Assembly: GCA_964400675.1 (NCBI GenBank)
Contig: CAYNVO010000007.1
Coordinates: forward strand, 62,001-126,000
Reading direction: 5' to 3'
Origin: 9FT-COMBO-48-23 sp964400675
GTDB lineage: Bacteria > Chloroflexota > Dehalococcoidia > GIF9 > UBA5629
DNA length: 64,000 bases
The notes under the pieces: model-generated
Seen by the model: the letters and a program-made list of their open reading frames with translations, nothing else
Databases searched by the model: none
What the model was told of the DNA's origin: nothing
Part shown: piece after piece, positions 50,321 to 59,695 of the stretch
Numbering within the stretch: position 1 is the first letter of the stretch
How the letters are laid out: each line of letters begins with the position of its first letter
Position numbers and translations under genes: made by a program

Positions 50321-52261
50321 ATGCTAAAGATAAAGCACCTATGGGTAGGTGGATTGAAGAAGGTTATTCTTAATCCCGGTTTTTGGCTTCTTGTGGTAGT
50401 GCTGGTGCTAATAACAATTCCATATTACCAGGAGAACGTGAGTCACCCGACTTTCCTCAGAGATTTAATGACTAATCTCGGCCTGGAGCGACACGCCTTT
50501 GAGCGAATCCTGTATCTGGCACCTATCATCTGGGCTGGTTTTTTATTTGGGTGGATTGGGGCTGTGGTCACTTCGATTGTGGCGCTAGCCTGCATGCTAC
50601 CTCGAGCTATTGCTATCTCGCTGTATCCCAGCGATGCCATCTTTGAGACAGTCGCTGTATTCGTTGTGGGCAGCCTGATAGCCCTTTCCTTTGGTTCATT
50701 ACGTAAGGAACGTGAACACCGTATGCATCTCAGTGTGCTTAATCGGATTTCCGGCGTGGTCTCAGAGACGCTTGAGTTGAGCCAAATATTAAAAAGCAGC
50801 ACCGAAAATATAATGGATGTTATGAATGCTGATGCTGTCTTGATTTTTCTTTTAGATGAAGAGAGGAGCGAGCTTTTTCTGGCTGCTAATCAAGGGCTAT
50901 CACGAACATTTATTGATAATATCGGGAGGTTCAAAGTAGGAGAAGGTTTGAATGGAGCTGTTGCACAAACGGGGGTGCCGGCATTTGTGGAGGATGCCTC
51001 TGTTGACCACAGAGTGACCAAAATGGCGGTGCGTGAGGAAAATCTAAAATCATTGCTTATTGTGCCACTGAAGTCCACAAGGGGGGTAATGGGGACCATT
51101 TGCGCAGCCATGCGCAGTCACCGTCAGTTTCGTCGTGACGAAGTGGAATTGCTTATTGCTGTCGGCAATCAGATTGGTGTTGCCGTGGAGAATGCACGCT
51201 TATATGAAAGAGCACGTGAGTCTGCCGAGCAGCTACGTACTTCTGAGCGTAAATATCGAGAGCTATTCGAAAGTGCCAACGACGCTATATGGGTCCACGA
51301 TATGGATGGGAATATCATCTCAGCCAACAGGGCAGTAGCTAAGCTCACCGGATACGATGAAGAGGAGCTGGAGGGGATGAATGTGAGAGTTTTTCTGGAC
51401 GAGGACAGCCTGTGTCTGGCAAGAGACGTGCGAGCCAGGCTGCTGAACGGAGATGCCATAGCACAACCTTATGAGCAGAAGTTAATCACAAAACAAAGGA
51501 CTGAGGCTATATTGAAGCTGACTACTAATGTAATTAGGGCTGATGGCAAGCCCAGTGGCTTTCAGCATATCGGCAGGGATGTTACTCAGGAAAAGCGTAT
51601 GCAAGAGAACCTGCGCTTCTATCTGAGCCAGATAACCAGAGCTCAGGAAGAAGAAAGAAGTCGTATTGCTCGAGAGCTTCATGATGAGACTATTCAGGAA
51701 CTGGTTGTGCTCGCCCGCCAGTTGGACGAGGTGTCCTCTAACGAGAGAGGTTTATCTGAAGACGCCAGATATAGCCTGGAAAACCTGAGACAACGGACAA
51801 ATGATATAATGAAGAACGTGCGGCGTTTGAGCAGGGACCTGCGTCCGCCTGCTCTTGATCGCCTGGGACTCGTGCCGGCACTGGAGTGGCTGGCATCCGA
51901 CATTGAGCAAAGTGCAGGAATAAATGTAAAGGTCAAAATATGCGGTGGCAGTCAACGTTTACCTGATGAGGTGGAGCTTGTGCTTTTTCGTATAGTCCAG
52001 GAAGCCCTGAGAAATGTATGGAAACATTCTCAAGCTACTGATGCTGTTGTCACGGTAGAGTTTAATACAAAAAAGATTGCAATAACCGTTGAGGATAATG
52101 GTAGAGGATTTGAATTTCCAGAAATGACTGGTGACCTGGTTAAACATGGCAAGCTAGGTCTGGCAGGGATGCAGGAGAGAATTCAGTTAATAGGCGGCAG
52201 CTTTAAAATAGAGTCTAAATCCGGCAGGGGCACCACAGTGATTATCGAGGCACCAGTATAG
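50321..52261 (+). CDS. Membrane GAF-PAS sensor histidine kinase (HisKA_3 type)
   Basis: 646 residues. An N-terminal membrane domain (about 18-125) contains ACMLPRAIAISLYPSDAI. A GAF domain follows (about 145-295), then a PAS/PAC domain (about 305-428), the HisKA_3 helix with His454 in RIARELHDETIQE, and a HATPase domain with NVWKHSQ, DNGRGF and GMQERIQLIGG. The GAF domain is an addition relative to the kinase at 32463. Pairs with the regulator just upstream. Confidence 0.95.
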   Translation: MLKIKHLWVGGLKKVILNPGFWLLVVVLVLITIPYYQENVSHPTFLRDLMTNLGLERHAFERILYLAPIIWAGFLFGWIGAVVTSIVALACMLPRAIAISLYPSDAIFETVAVFVVGSLIALSFGSLRKEREHRMHLSVLNRISGVVSETLELSQILKSSTENIMDVMNADAVLIFLLDEERSELFLAANQGLSRTFIDNIGRFKVGEGLNGAVAQTGVPAFVEDASVDHRVTKMAVREENLKSLLIVPLKSTRGVMGTICAAMRSHRQFRRDEVELLIAVGNQIGVAVENARLYERARESAEQLRTSERKYRELFESANDAIWVHDMDGNIISANRAVAKLTGYDEEELEGMNVRVFLDEDSLCLARDVRARLLNGDAIAQPYEQKLITKQRTEAILKLTTNVIRADGKPSGFQHIGRDVTQEKRMQENLRFYLSQITRAQEEERSRIARELHDETIQELVVLARQLDEVSSNERGLSEDARYSLENLRQRTNDIMKNVRRLSRDLRPPALDRLGLVPALEWLASDIEQSAGINVKVKICGGSQRLPDEVELVLFRIVQEALRNVWKHSQATDAVVTVEFNTKKIAITVEDNGRGFEFPEMTGDLVKHGKLGLAGMQERIQLIGGSFKIESKSGRGTTVIIEAPV

Positions 52262-52281
52262 CCCATGCGAAGAGGGATGCT

Positions 52282-53016
52282 ATGGAAGACAAATACAGCC
52301 CAGAGAAGTTGAGAAGAGTTAATATCCGCAGGTTCTATTTTCTATTTCTCATTTTTGCCCTATCTGTCATATTCTATTATTTTGGTGAGATAGCCGACTT
52401 CTTCGGATGGGAATTTTTAAGACTTAATTTCTTCTATGGTGTGCACGATGTACACAGGCTTATTTTCCTGTTTCCCATAATGTACGCCGCCTACTATTTT
52501 GGCATGAAGGCGACGATTATCATGATTATCTTGATGATTAGTGCATTCATGCCACGCGCCTTATTCATATCGCCTTATCCGGACCCCTTACTCCGGGCAA
52601 CTCTATTCACTGTAATTGCAGCTTTGGTAGGTCTGTTCATAGCAAGAGAGTCAGAATCTCGTATTAAAATTGGAAGATATATGGAAAAGGCAAGAGAACA
52701 ATATTTGAAAGCATTGGATGAAGTAAGAGACGGTGTTTTGCTTATAGGTCCAGATTATAGAATCAGATTTCTGAACGACAGGATGAAGCAGAGGTTCGGG
52801 GATGGGATGGGGTTATATTGTTATAGCTATTTACATAAGAAGAGTACTCCTTGCCAGCAGATATGCAGACTAAGCTATATGCGGGATGGCGCCGCTATAG
52901 AAATGGAATATGAGCTTACCGATGGCGGTAAATATCAAGTGGTTGTTTTGCCTTATATCGACACGGATGGTGCCGTCTGTCAATTATCTGTAATAAAAAA
53001 TGTCGCAGACAAGTGA
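52282..53016 (+). CDS. Membrane PAS protein sharing the kinase sensor module
   Basis: 244 residues. The membrane domain (about 18-122) includes SAFMPRALFISPYPDPL, the motif of the two kinases, followed by a PAS-like domain (about 138-240: LKALDEVRDGVLLIGPDYRIRFLND). There is no kinase domain. Cys-containing loop YCYSYLHKKSTPCQQICRL may bind a cofactor or metal. It starts 20 bp after the kinase stop, so it is the third gene of this unit and may modulate the kinase. Confidence 0.85.
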   Translation: MEDKYSPEKLRRVNIRRFYFLFLIFALSVIFYYFGEIADFFGWEFLRLNFFYGVHDVHRLIFLFPIMYAAYYFGMKATIIMIILMISAFMPRALFISPYPDPLLRATLFTVIAALVGLFIARESESRIKIGRYMEKAREQYLKALDEVRDGVLLIGPDYRIRFLNDRMKQRFGDGMGLYCYSYLHKKSTPCQQICRLSYMRDGAAIEMEYELTDGGKYQVVVLPYIDTDGAVCQLSVIKNVADK

Positions 53017-53154
53017 ATTTATAAACGGTCGTATAGGATTGCTTTTGTTAATCAACGTACTGACTTTGATTACTTGGCAACTTTAGCTATTTGAATGGAT
53101 CGTACTAAATATTGTCGTCTCTCCGATATCAGCAGCCTTCTGGGAATAAAGTGA

Positions 53155-53364
53155 ATGGAATGGCAATTCCTGCTCAAAATCGTCATCCTTGGCATATCGC
53201 ACTGGGTACTGGCATTTATGATGCTTCAAGATCTGGCATACAGAAATCGTGTGCTCGGTGGTAAAAAGGCCGTATGGGCTGTTCTGATTATATTTTTTTT
53301 GATAATCGGGTCTTTAATATATCTGCTGTGTCATCCTCAGATTTTCTTCGGTGAAGATAGATAG
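53155..53364 (+). CDS. Small membrane protein with PLDc_N-like domain
   Basis: 69 residues with two membrane helices (about 5-24 and 38-59). The pattern HWVLAFMMLQDLAYRNRVLGGKKAVWAVLIIF, then IGSLIYLL, matches the short N-terminal region found alone or in cardiolipin-synthase-like proteins (PLDc_N; key WA.....IGS..YLL). The role of stand-alone copies is not known. It sits between the PAS protein and the fdh promoter. Confidence 0.65.
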   Translation: MEWQFLLKIVILGISHWVLAFMMLQDLAYRNRVLGGKKAVWAVLIIFFLIIGSLIYLLCHPQIFFGEDR

Positions 53365-53378
53365 AGCGGATTGAGGTG

Positions 53379-53483
53379 ATGGAAAATGGCTCCACTTTTT
53401 TCGGTGCAAAACTGTCTCTTTTCGGCTTGATTGTTCCCATATTATTGATTTTCAATAATTTTCAGAATAGAGCCCAGAGGTGA
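53379..53483 (+). CDS. Possible 34-residue membrane peptide
   Basis: ATG 53379 (a GTG at 53376 is in frame) to TGA 53481-53483; starts MENGSTFFGAKLSLFGLIVP and ends NNFQNRAQR, with one hydrophobic stretch. It follows the PLDc_N-like gene by 14 bp. A GAGGTG lies too close to the start for a good ribosome-binding site, so the call is tentative. Confidence 0.35.
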   Translation: MENGSTFFGAKLSLFGLIVPILLIFNNFQNRAQR

Positions 53484-53543
53484 TTGACGTGGACTACTTT
53501 ATTAGGTAAAATTACTTGGTTTATTCAGGTAAAACTACCTAGT
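53484..53543 (+). promoter_or_regulatory. Promoter of the fdh operon with tandem operator-like repeats
   Basis: TTGACG (53484-53489), a 17-bp spacer and TAAAAT (53507-53512). The -10 lies inside the first of two direct repeats, AGGTAAAATTACTTGGT (53504-53520) and AGGTAAAACTACCTAGT (53527-53543), 23 bp apart. The second contains the palindrome AGGTA-AAAC-TACCT, and the first a near-palindrome. Two helical turns of spacing suit a dimeric regulator binding side by side over the start site. Confidence 0.7.
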
Positions 53544-53580
53544 GCGTTGGGCTATTTTCAAATAAGCAAGGAGGCTTTGT

Positions 53581-56500
53581 ATGGAACTAAGTCGGCGAGA
53601 ATTTCTGAAGCTATCTGGGGCTGGTGCCGGTGGACTGGCAGTTTTTGGATTAATAAATCCAGAGCTTGCCGGGGCTGGGGGACTTCCACAAGAAATACCA
53701 CTGCACAAGAAAATCGGGGAGACAACCACCATCTGTCCCTATTGTGGGGTTGGCTGCGGGTTTCTGGTCGCCTCAGAGAATGGAGTACTGGTCAACCTGG
53801 AAGGTGATCCCGAACACCCAATCAATCAGGGAGGAGCCTGTGCTAAAGGCGGAGCCCAATATCAATTGTCGGCTCACAACCCCCTGCGCCTGGGAAAGGT
53901 AAGATATCGCGCTCCAGGCTCTACAGAGTGGGAAGAGAAATCCTACGACTGGGCATTCGCGGAGATTGCCAAAAGGATAAAGAACACGCGAGATTCAACC
54001 TGGGTAGAAAAAGATAAGGATGGCTATGTTGTTAACCGCACGGAGGGCATAGCCAGTCTGGGTGGTGCTTCGTTGGACAACGAAGAGTGCTATCTGATTT
54101 CGAAGTTAATGCGTTCACTTGGCCTGGTGTACTTAGAACACCAGGCACGTATATGACATTCCTCGACTGTAGCGGCTCTGGCAGAGTCGTTCGGACGAGG
54201 CGCAATGACCAATCACTGGAATGATATCGCAAACAGCGACTGCATACTGGCTATCGGCAGCAACTGTGCCGAGAACCACCCAGCCGCATTCGGGCATATT
54301 ATGAAAGCCAAAGAGCATGGGGCCAAGCTTATCAGCGTCGATCCTCGCTTTACCCGCACATCGGCAAGAGCGGACATCTACGCCCCAATACGTTCTGGAA
54401 CCGATATTGCCTTTATTGGCGGCATGATCAAGTATGTGCTGGATGACATGGAGAAGAATCCCGATAACTACAACATGGTCTATGTCACAGAATACACCAA
54501 CGCCACTCATCTGATGAATCCAGATTTTAAGGGACCAGCAGAGCTGGACGGGGTTTTCTCGGGGCTGGATGAAGCCAAAAGAAGCTATAACAAATCTACC
54601 TGGCAATACCAGGTGGATGAGAACGGTATTCCAAAACGGGACAAGACGCTCAAGGATCCCAATTGTGTATTCCAACTGCTGAAAAAGCATTTTGCTCGCT
54701 ATGATGTGGACAAGGCTTGTGCTATCACAGGCACGCCGAAGGATGTCTACCTCGAGATTTGCCAGACCTATTGTGCTACTGGGAAAACAGGTAAATCGGG
54801 CACAATCATGTATGCAATGGGTACGACTCAGCATACCTATGGTTCACAGAACATTCGCTCTTATGCCATGCTCCAACTCCTGCTGGGAAACATCGGCGTT
54901 ACCGGTGGAGGTATCAATGCACTTCGTGGCGAGCACAATGTGCAGGGCTCCACTGACATGTGCCTCCTGGCACACATACTGCCTGGATACCTGAGCATGC
55001 CCCAGAATAAGGACAAGACATTACAGGACTATCTCGATAGAGCTACCCCGAAGAGCAAGGATCCCAATAGCGCAAACTGGTGGCAGAACTACCCCAAATA
55101 CATCGTAAGCCTGCTGAAAGCCTGGTATGGCGATGCTGCAACCAAGGATAACGATTTTGGCTTCGGTTATCTGCCAAAGTCCAGCGGCAATTCAAATTAC
55201 TATCACATCAACCTGTTCGAAGCGATGCACGAAGGCATAATTAAGGGATTGATTTGCTGGGGACAGAATCCAGCGGTTGGCGGACCAAATTCCAACTTCG
55301 AGCGAGAAGCTTTAGATAGGCTCGAATGGTTGGTATGTGTCGACCTTTGGGAAACGGATACCTCTGTGTTCTGGAAGAGACCGGGAGTCAATCCGGCTGA
55401 CAATACGACAGAGGTTTTCTTGCTTCCCGCCTGCTGTCACTATGAGAAGGAAGGCAGTGTGAGCAACAGTGGACGCTGGGCACAGTGGCGCTACAAAGGT
55501 GCCGACGCACCAGGCGATGCACTTCCCGACCTTGACATTGTGAACGAGCTTGGGCTCAAATTGAAGGAGCTCTACGAGGCCGGTGGCAAACACGCTGAAG
55601 CTATTACCAAGCTGGCCTGGGACAATGGACACCCTGCCAGCTCAGATAAGGTAGCGAAGGAAGTAAATGGTTACGATCTGACTACAGGCAAACTCATGGC
55701 AAGTTTTTCTGCCCTCAAAGATGACGGTACAACTTCCTCAGGAAACTGGCTTTACTGCAACCAGTACACTGAAGCGGACGGCAATAAGCTCAAGCGCCGC
55801 GATCTTACTCCTGACCCCTTCAACGTAGGATTGTATCCTAATTGGGCATGGTGCTGGCCGGTAAACCGTCGTATTATCTACAACAGGGCTTCGGTTGATT
55901 TAAATGGCGTGCCCTGGGATAAAGAGAAGCCGGTAATCTGGTGGCAGGATGGCAAGTGGGTTGGAGATGTGCCAGATGGTGGCTGGCCGCCGATGGCAGT
56001 CGACCCCGCTGCCACCAAATGGCCTTTCATAATGAAAGATGAGGGATTTGCCCGGCTATTTGGAATGGGACTCACCGATGGACCTTTCCCTGAGCACTAC
56101 GAGCCCTGGGAGAGCCCGGTGAAGAACCAGATGTCAGGTACTGACATCAGCCCGGTGTTCCTCAAAGGTGCTTCTGCCGATAGCCAGAGGGGCACATCGG
56201 AGAAATATCCGATTATAGCAACAACCTATCGCTTGGTTGAGCACTGGCAGACAGGTCCCATGACCAGAAATTTGCCGTGGCTGGTTGAATTAATGCCGGA
56301 GATGTTCGTTGAAATGAGCGAAGAGCTGGCAGATGAGTTGGGGATTAAGAACGTCGATAAGGTTATAGTGGAATCGGCTAGAGGCAGTATCGAGGCCAAA
56401 GCCCTTGTCACCAAACGGTTCAAACCACTCCATGTCAACGGCAGTGTCATCCACGAGATCGGTATGCCCTGGCACTGGGGCTACGCAGGCATTGCCAAGG

Positions 56501-56595
56501 GCGACAGCGCTAATGTGCTCACGCCGCACGTGGGCGATGCCAATACCATGATTCCGGAATACAAAGCCTTTCTGGTCAATTTGAGGAAAGCATAA
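53581..56595 (+). CDS. fdhA: Formate dehydrogenase alpha subunit, selenocysteine-containing, Tat-exported
   Basis: 1004 residues with an in-frame TGA as codon 192 (54154-54156). The Tat signal LSRREFLKLSGAGAGGLAVFGL opens the protein. The [4Fe-4S] motif CPYCGVGCG (Cys52, 55, 59) and Cys87 follow. Around the TGA it reads LEHQARI-Sec-HSSTVAALAESFGRGAMTNHW, the standard FDH active site. The molybdopterin domains follow to the end. It oxidises formate (or reduces CO2) outside the membrane with Mo or W bound to Sec. AAGGAGG precedes ATG 53581. The related Dehalococcoides protein has Ser here, so this one is more likely a true formate dehydrogenase. Confidence 0.94.
54174..54188 (+). promoter_or_regulatory. 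Putative bacterial SECIS hairpin of fdhA
   Basis: GGCTCT-GGC-AGAGTC, a 6-bp stem (one G-U pair) with loop GGC (54180-54182). The loop starts 24 nt after the last base of the TGA (54156). An alternative longer pairing, CGACT (54164-54168) with AGTCG (54185-54189), could replace or extend it. Confidence 0.82.
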
Positions 56596-56607
56596 AGGAG
56601 ATAAACA

Positions 56608-57423
56608 ATGGCTGATAAAGCGATATTATATGATTCTAGCAAATGCACCGCCTGTCGTGGTTGCCAGGTAGCCTGCAAACAGTGGTGGGGTCTTGAGGCC
56701 GACAAGACGGAGTTCTGGGGGACTTATGAGAATCCACGTGACCTATCTGCCGATACCTGGGTTAAAATCAGGTTCAACGAGATAAACAACGGCAACGGGG
56801 GGGTCGACTGGATTTTTACCCGCCAGAGTTGTATGCACTGCACGGATGCTGCATGTGTTAGGGTGTGCCCTACTAAAGCGCTTTACCATCATCCGCTGGG
56901 CTTTGTAGCTTATGACAAAGACCTGTGCAGCGGCTGTGGCTACTGCGTGGAGTTTTGTCCCTTTGATGTGCCTCGTGCTAAAGGCAATGATATTACAGGC
57001 ATACGCAAAATCGACAAGTGCCGTTTATGTATTGACAGAATTACAAATGATCTGGAGCCATCCTGTGTGAAGACCTGTCCCACCGATGCGCTAATTTTTG
57101 GTGACCGCGATGAATTAGTAGCTATCGGTAAGCAACGAGTCCAGGAGTTGAAAACAACCTACCCTGATGCTTATCTTTATGGTGAGAAGGAACTGGGTGG
57201 GTTGCACGTAATGTATGTGCTGACTCAGCCTCCTGAGGTGCACGGCCTTCCTGTTGACCCGCAGGTTCTGGCAACTGCGACAGCATGGCAAGATGTTATC
57301 CAACCTCTTGGATATGGTGCTATTGGACTAGTTGTTGCCGGATTGGGGCTTAACTATCTGGTGGCCAGAGCAAATGCTAATAAAGAGGCTGAATCTAAGG
57401 CCAAGGTAAAAGCCCAGAAATAA
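56608..57423 (+). CDS. fdhB: Formate dehydrogenase iron-sulfur subunit beta
   Basis: 271 residues with four ferredoxin-type Cys groups (CTACRGCQVACKQWWG; CMHCTDAACVRVCP; CSGCGYCVEFCPFDVP; CRLCIDRITNDLEPSCVKTCP), so four [4Fe-4S] clusters. A C-terminal membrane span (about 232-255) anchors it. It passes electrons from FdhA to the cytochrome b subunit. 12 bp after fdhA with GGAG before the ATG. Confidence 0.95.
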   Translation: MADKAILYDSSKCTACRGCQVACKQWWGLEADKTEFWGTYENPRDLSADTWVKIRFNEINNGNGGVDWIFTRQSCMHCTDAACVRVCPTKALYHHPLGFVAYDKDLCSGCGYCVEFCPFDVPRAKGNDITGIRKIDKCRLCIDRITNDLEPSCVKTCPTDALIFGDRDELVAIGKQRVQELKTTYPDAYLYGEKELGGLHVMYVLTQPPEVHGLPVDPQVLATATAWQDVIQPLGYGAIGLVVAGLGLNYLVARANANKEAESKAKVKAQK

Positions 57424-57448
57424 GATTAAAGAAAATGGAGGACTAGCT

Positions 57449-58090
57449 ATGGAACGGGTTCAGAAATATGCAAAGCCGGCTCGAATCTTCCACTGGGTAC
57501 ACAGCGGTGCCTTTCTGCTGCTGGTTATCACAGGCCTTTTCCTGTTTATTCCGGCGCTCGGCTTTCTGGCAGTAGACTCATGGAGCAGAGTCATACACCG
57601 TGTGGCAGCAGTGATTTTCGTATTAGCACCGTTAATTGAGATCTTTGCTAACAGAAAGACATCCTGGGAAACGATAAAAAGCGTTTTCACTTGGGGTGCG
57701 GATGATTTGGAATGGGCAAAGGCTATGCCACGGTATTACTTTTTTTGCGATGAGTCCAGCATGCCACCACAGGACGAAATGAATACTGGCCAGAAATTAT
57801 GGTTTTTCCTCTTGCTGATATTCAGCCCCATCTTTGTCATGACCGGTATATTGATGTGGTTCTTTAAATATAGCCTGCCTTCGGCTGTGTTCCAGTGGAG
57901 CGTATTTGTCCATGACGTAGCTTTCATCGTGATTCTTGCCATGTTCCTGGTGCATATCTACCTAGGCGTAATTCATCCTCTTATGCGCAAACATGGAGGC
58001 TCTTTCAGCTCCATGGTCGATGGTACGGTGACGGCAGACTATGCCAAATCTCATCATGGCAAGTGGTACCAGAAGGTCGCCAAGAAGTGA
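57449..58090 (+). CDS. fdhI: Formate dehydrogenase cytochrome b subunit gamma
   Basis: 213 residues, four membrane spans of the Ni/Fe-hydrogenase/FDH b-type cytochrome family. Likely haem-ligand His residues lie in IFHWVHSGAF (span 1), VIHRVAAV (span 2) and FVHDVAFIVIL / LVHIYLGVIHP (last span). The subunit hands electrons to quinone or, if no quinone is used, to another membrane partner. GGAGG precedes the ATG. Confidence 0.93.
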   Translation: MERVQKYAKPARIFHWVHSGAFLLLVITGLFLFIPALGFLAVDSWSRVIHRVAAVIFVLAPLIEIFANRKTSWETIKSVFTWGADDLEWAKAMPRYYFFCDESSMPPQDEMNTGQKLWFFLLLIFSPIFVMTGILMWFFKYSLPSAVFQWSVFVHDVAFIVILAMFLVHIYLGVIHPLMRKHGGSFSSMVDGTVTADYAKSHHGKWYQKVAKK

Positions 58091-58953
58091 CCGGTAGTTC
58101 ACCACGGTCTATTACGGACGCACAGGTTATAGATAAGATTCTTAGCAGGCTGGCAGAGGCTGAAAAGCCTCTGCCATGTTCTTTAGAATTCTACGGGCAG
58201 ATTCTGACCGCCCAAAAAAAGATTAAAAAACCTGACTTATTTCGAACTCTAACCGCGCTAAAAGAGAAGGCTCCTCAACGGCTGGCTCAGGGCAAGCCGA
58301 TGCTCACATTTCGGGAGGTTTCGGTTGATTGGGCTGAGGTTCAGAAGCTGTTTCAAGAAATAGCAAAGCTGTCAAATGAGTATATATCTCCAGCGCCTGA
58401 GGAAATTGAGGAACTAAAAAGGATTGGTTCAGACCCGGCAGTATTAAAAGAAGCGGCTAAGACTTGGTTTGCAGCTAGCACAGTATCACGTAAAAGCATG
58501 GTGAAGAATAAGGATATGAAATCTATTACAGGCAGCGTGCTTCAGGCTTCTTTGCATCCGTGGCTGACTGTTTATGCTGATGGGCTGCTGCCACTGGTAA
58601 GTCAGGAAGTATGGCATAAAAGATATTGTCCTGTATGTGGAGGCGGTTCTGATTTCGCTTTCCTGGAAAAGGGAGAGGGGGCACGCTGGCTTATCTGCTC
58701 TCGCTGTGACGCGAAGTGGCTTTTCTACCGTCTCGTCTGTCCCCACTGTGGCAATCAGGACCAGCGCACACTGGCATATTTTAGTGATGATAAAGGACTT
58801 TACCGTCTACATGTCTGTGAGAAATGCAGGCGCTATATCAAAGCCGTTGATTTGAGGAAAACAGAAGCTGAAATACTTTTGCCACTGGAGCGCGTCCTTA
58901 CTCTGGATATGGACAGGCAAGCCTATGAGCTAAAGTACAAAGCTACGGATTAA
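58087..58953 (+). CDS. fdhE: Formate dehydrogenase accessory protein FdhE
   Basis: 289 residues from GTG 58087, where GTGA overlaps the fdhI stop; a GTG at 58063 is an in-frame alternative. The C-terminal rubredoxin-like region has the four CxxC pairs of FdhE: CPVCGG, CSRCDAKW, CPHCGNQ and CEKCRRY. FdhE binds iron and is needed for assembly of Tat-exported formate dehydrogenases. Its presence in the operon supports a functional exported FDH. Confidence 0.92.
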   Translation: MTGSSPRSITDAQVIDKILSRLAEAEKPLPCSLEFYGQILTAQKKIKKPDLFRTLTALKEKAPQRLAQGKPMLTFREVSVDWAEVQKLFQEIAKLSNEYISPAPEEIEELKRIGSDPAVLKEAAKTWFAASTVSRKSMVKNKDMKSITGSVLQASLHPWLTVYADGLLPLVSQEVWHKRYCPVCGGGSDFAFLEKGEGARWLICSRCDAKWLFYRLVCPHCGNQDQRTLAYFSDDKGLYRLHVCEKCRRYIKAVDLRKTEAEILLPLERVLTLDMDRQAYELKYKATD

Positions 58954-59012
58954 ACATGAACTTTACTAAGTTTGGGCGAGTAGCAGTACTGCAACAATGG
59001 AACTCATATTTT

Positions 59013-59040
59013 TTGATGGTAATTTAATCTGTGCTATAAT
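59013..59040 (+). promoter_or_regulatory. Promoter of the tat genes
   Basis: TTGATG (59013-59018), a 16-bp spacer and TATAAT (59035-59040), also with the TG of an extended -10. It lies 36 bp before the tatA ATG, which has GAGGAGGAAGG. Confidence 0.75.
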
Positions 59041-59076
59041 TGAAGCAAGCTAGATTCCTAGCAGAGGAGGAAGGTA

Positions 59077-59289
59077 ATGCCATTCCGTTTGGGTCCGTTG
59101 GAAATTGGGCTTATTCTGGTTATCATCCTTATCGTCTTTGGTGTCGGCAAGTTACCCCAGATCGGTAATGCTATCGGCAAGAGCATGAGGGAGTTTCGTA
59201 AGGCACGCTCTGGGGAAGATGAAGAGAGCAAAGACAAAGATAAGGATGTGGCTAAATCGACCGAAGAAAAACCCGAAAAGAAGGCTTAA
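59077..59289 (+). CDS. tatA: Sec-independent translocase component TatA
   Basis: 70 residues: LGPLEIGLILVIILIVFGVGKLPQIGNAIGKSMREF, with the short N-terminal span, the FG hinge and the amphipathic helix, then a charged tail. TatA forms the pore-like assemblies that let folded proteins such as FdhA cross the membrane. Located right behind the fdh operon. Confidence 0.94.
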   Translation: MPFRLGPLEIGLILVIILIVFGVGKLPQIGNAIGKSMREFRKARSGEDEESKDKDKDVAKSTEEKPEKKA

Positions 59290-59410
59290 TTACCGAGAGC
59301 TTAACCCTTTGGGCGACTGTTATCTCGTCGCTAGCGGCGTCAATTCCCCGCTGATAATTTGAGTCTTTTCCAGATATACTTTTCCGCGATTTGGAATTAA
59401 GAGGCAATCA

Positions 59411-59695
59411 GTGAACTTCATGGGTATAGGTTTTCCTGAGCTACTGCTTATCCTTATCTTAGGCGTGATATTTATCGGTCCGGATAAGTTGCCGGAGATG
59501 GCAGCCAAAGCCGGGCAGTTATTTAGCAGTTTTAAAAAAGCCACCTTTGACTTGACTAAGTCGATTACCGAAGAACTGCCAACCAAGGATATCAAGGATA
59601 CACTTACCCAAGATATAGCACCTGAAGCCAAGGCAGAAAATACGGAAAAATCTCGACCAAGCTCGGGCTCCAAAAAAGAAGCGCATGAGCAGTGA
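59411..59695 (+). CDS. tatB: TatA/TatB-type translocase component
   Basis: 94 residues: FPELLLILILGVIFIGPDKLPEMAAKAG with the Glu near the start of the span that is typical of TatB, then an amphipathic helix and a polar tail. The gene starts at GTG 59411 or ATG 59420. It overlaps tatC, so it is most likely the TatB-like partner; the TatA/TatB split is not always sharp outside proteobacteria. Confidence 0.85.
   Translation: MNFMGIGFPELLLILILGVIFIGPDKLPEMAAKAGQLFSSFKKATFDLTKSITEELPTKDIKDTLTQDIAPEAKAENTEKSRPSSGSKKEAHEQ

Noticed and set aside
54154..54207. Two separate formate dehydrogenase genes (53581-54156 and 54205-56595)
   Set aside because: Both lie in one frame; the 16 codons between are coding and conserved (HSSTVAALAESFGRGA), so this is one selenoprotein gene.
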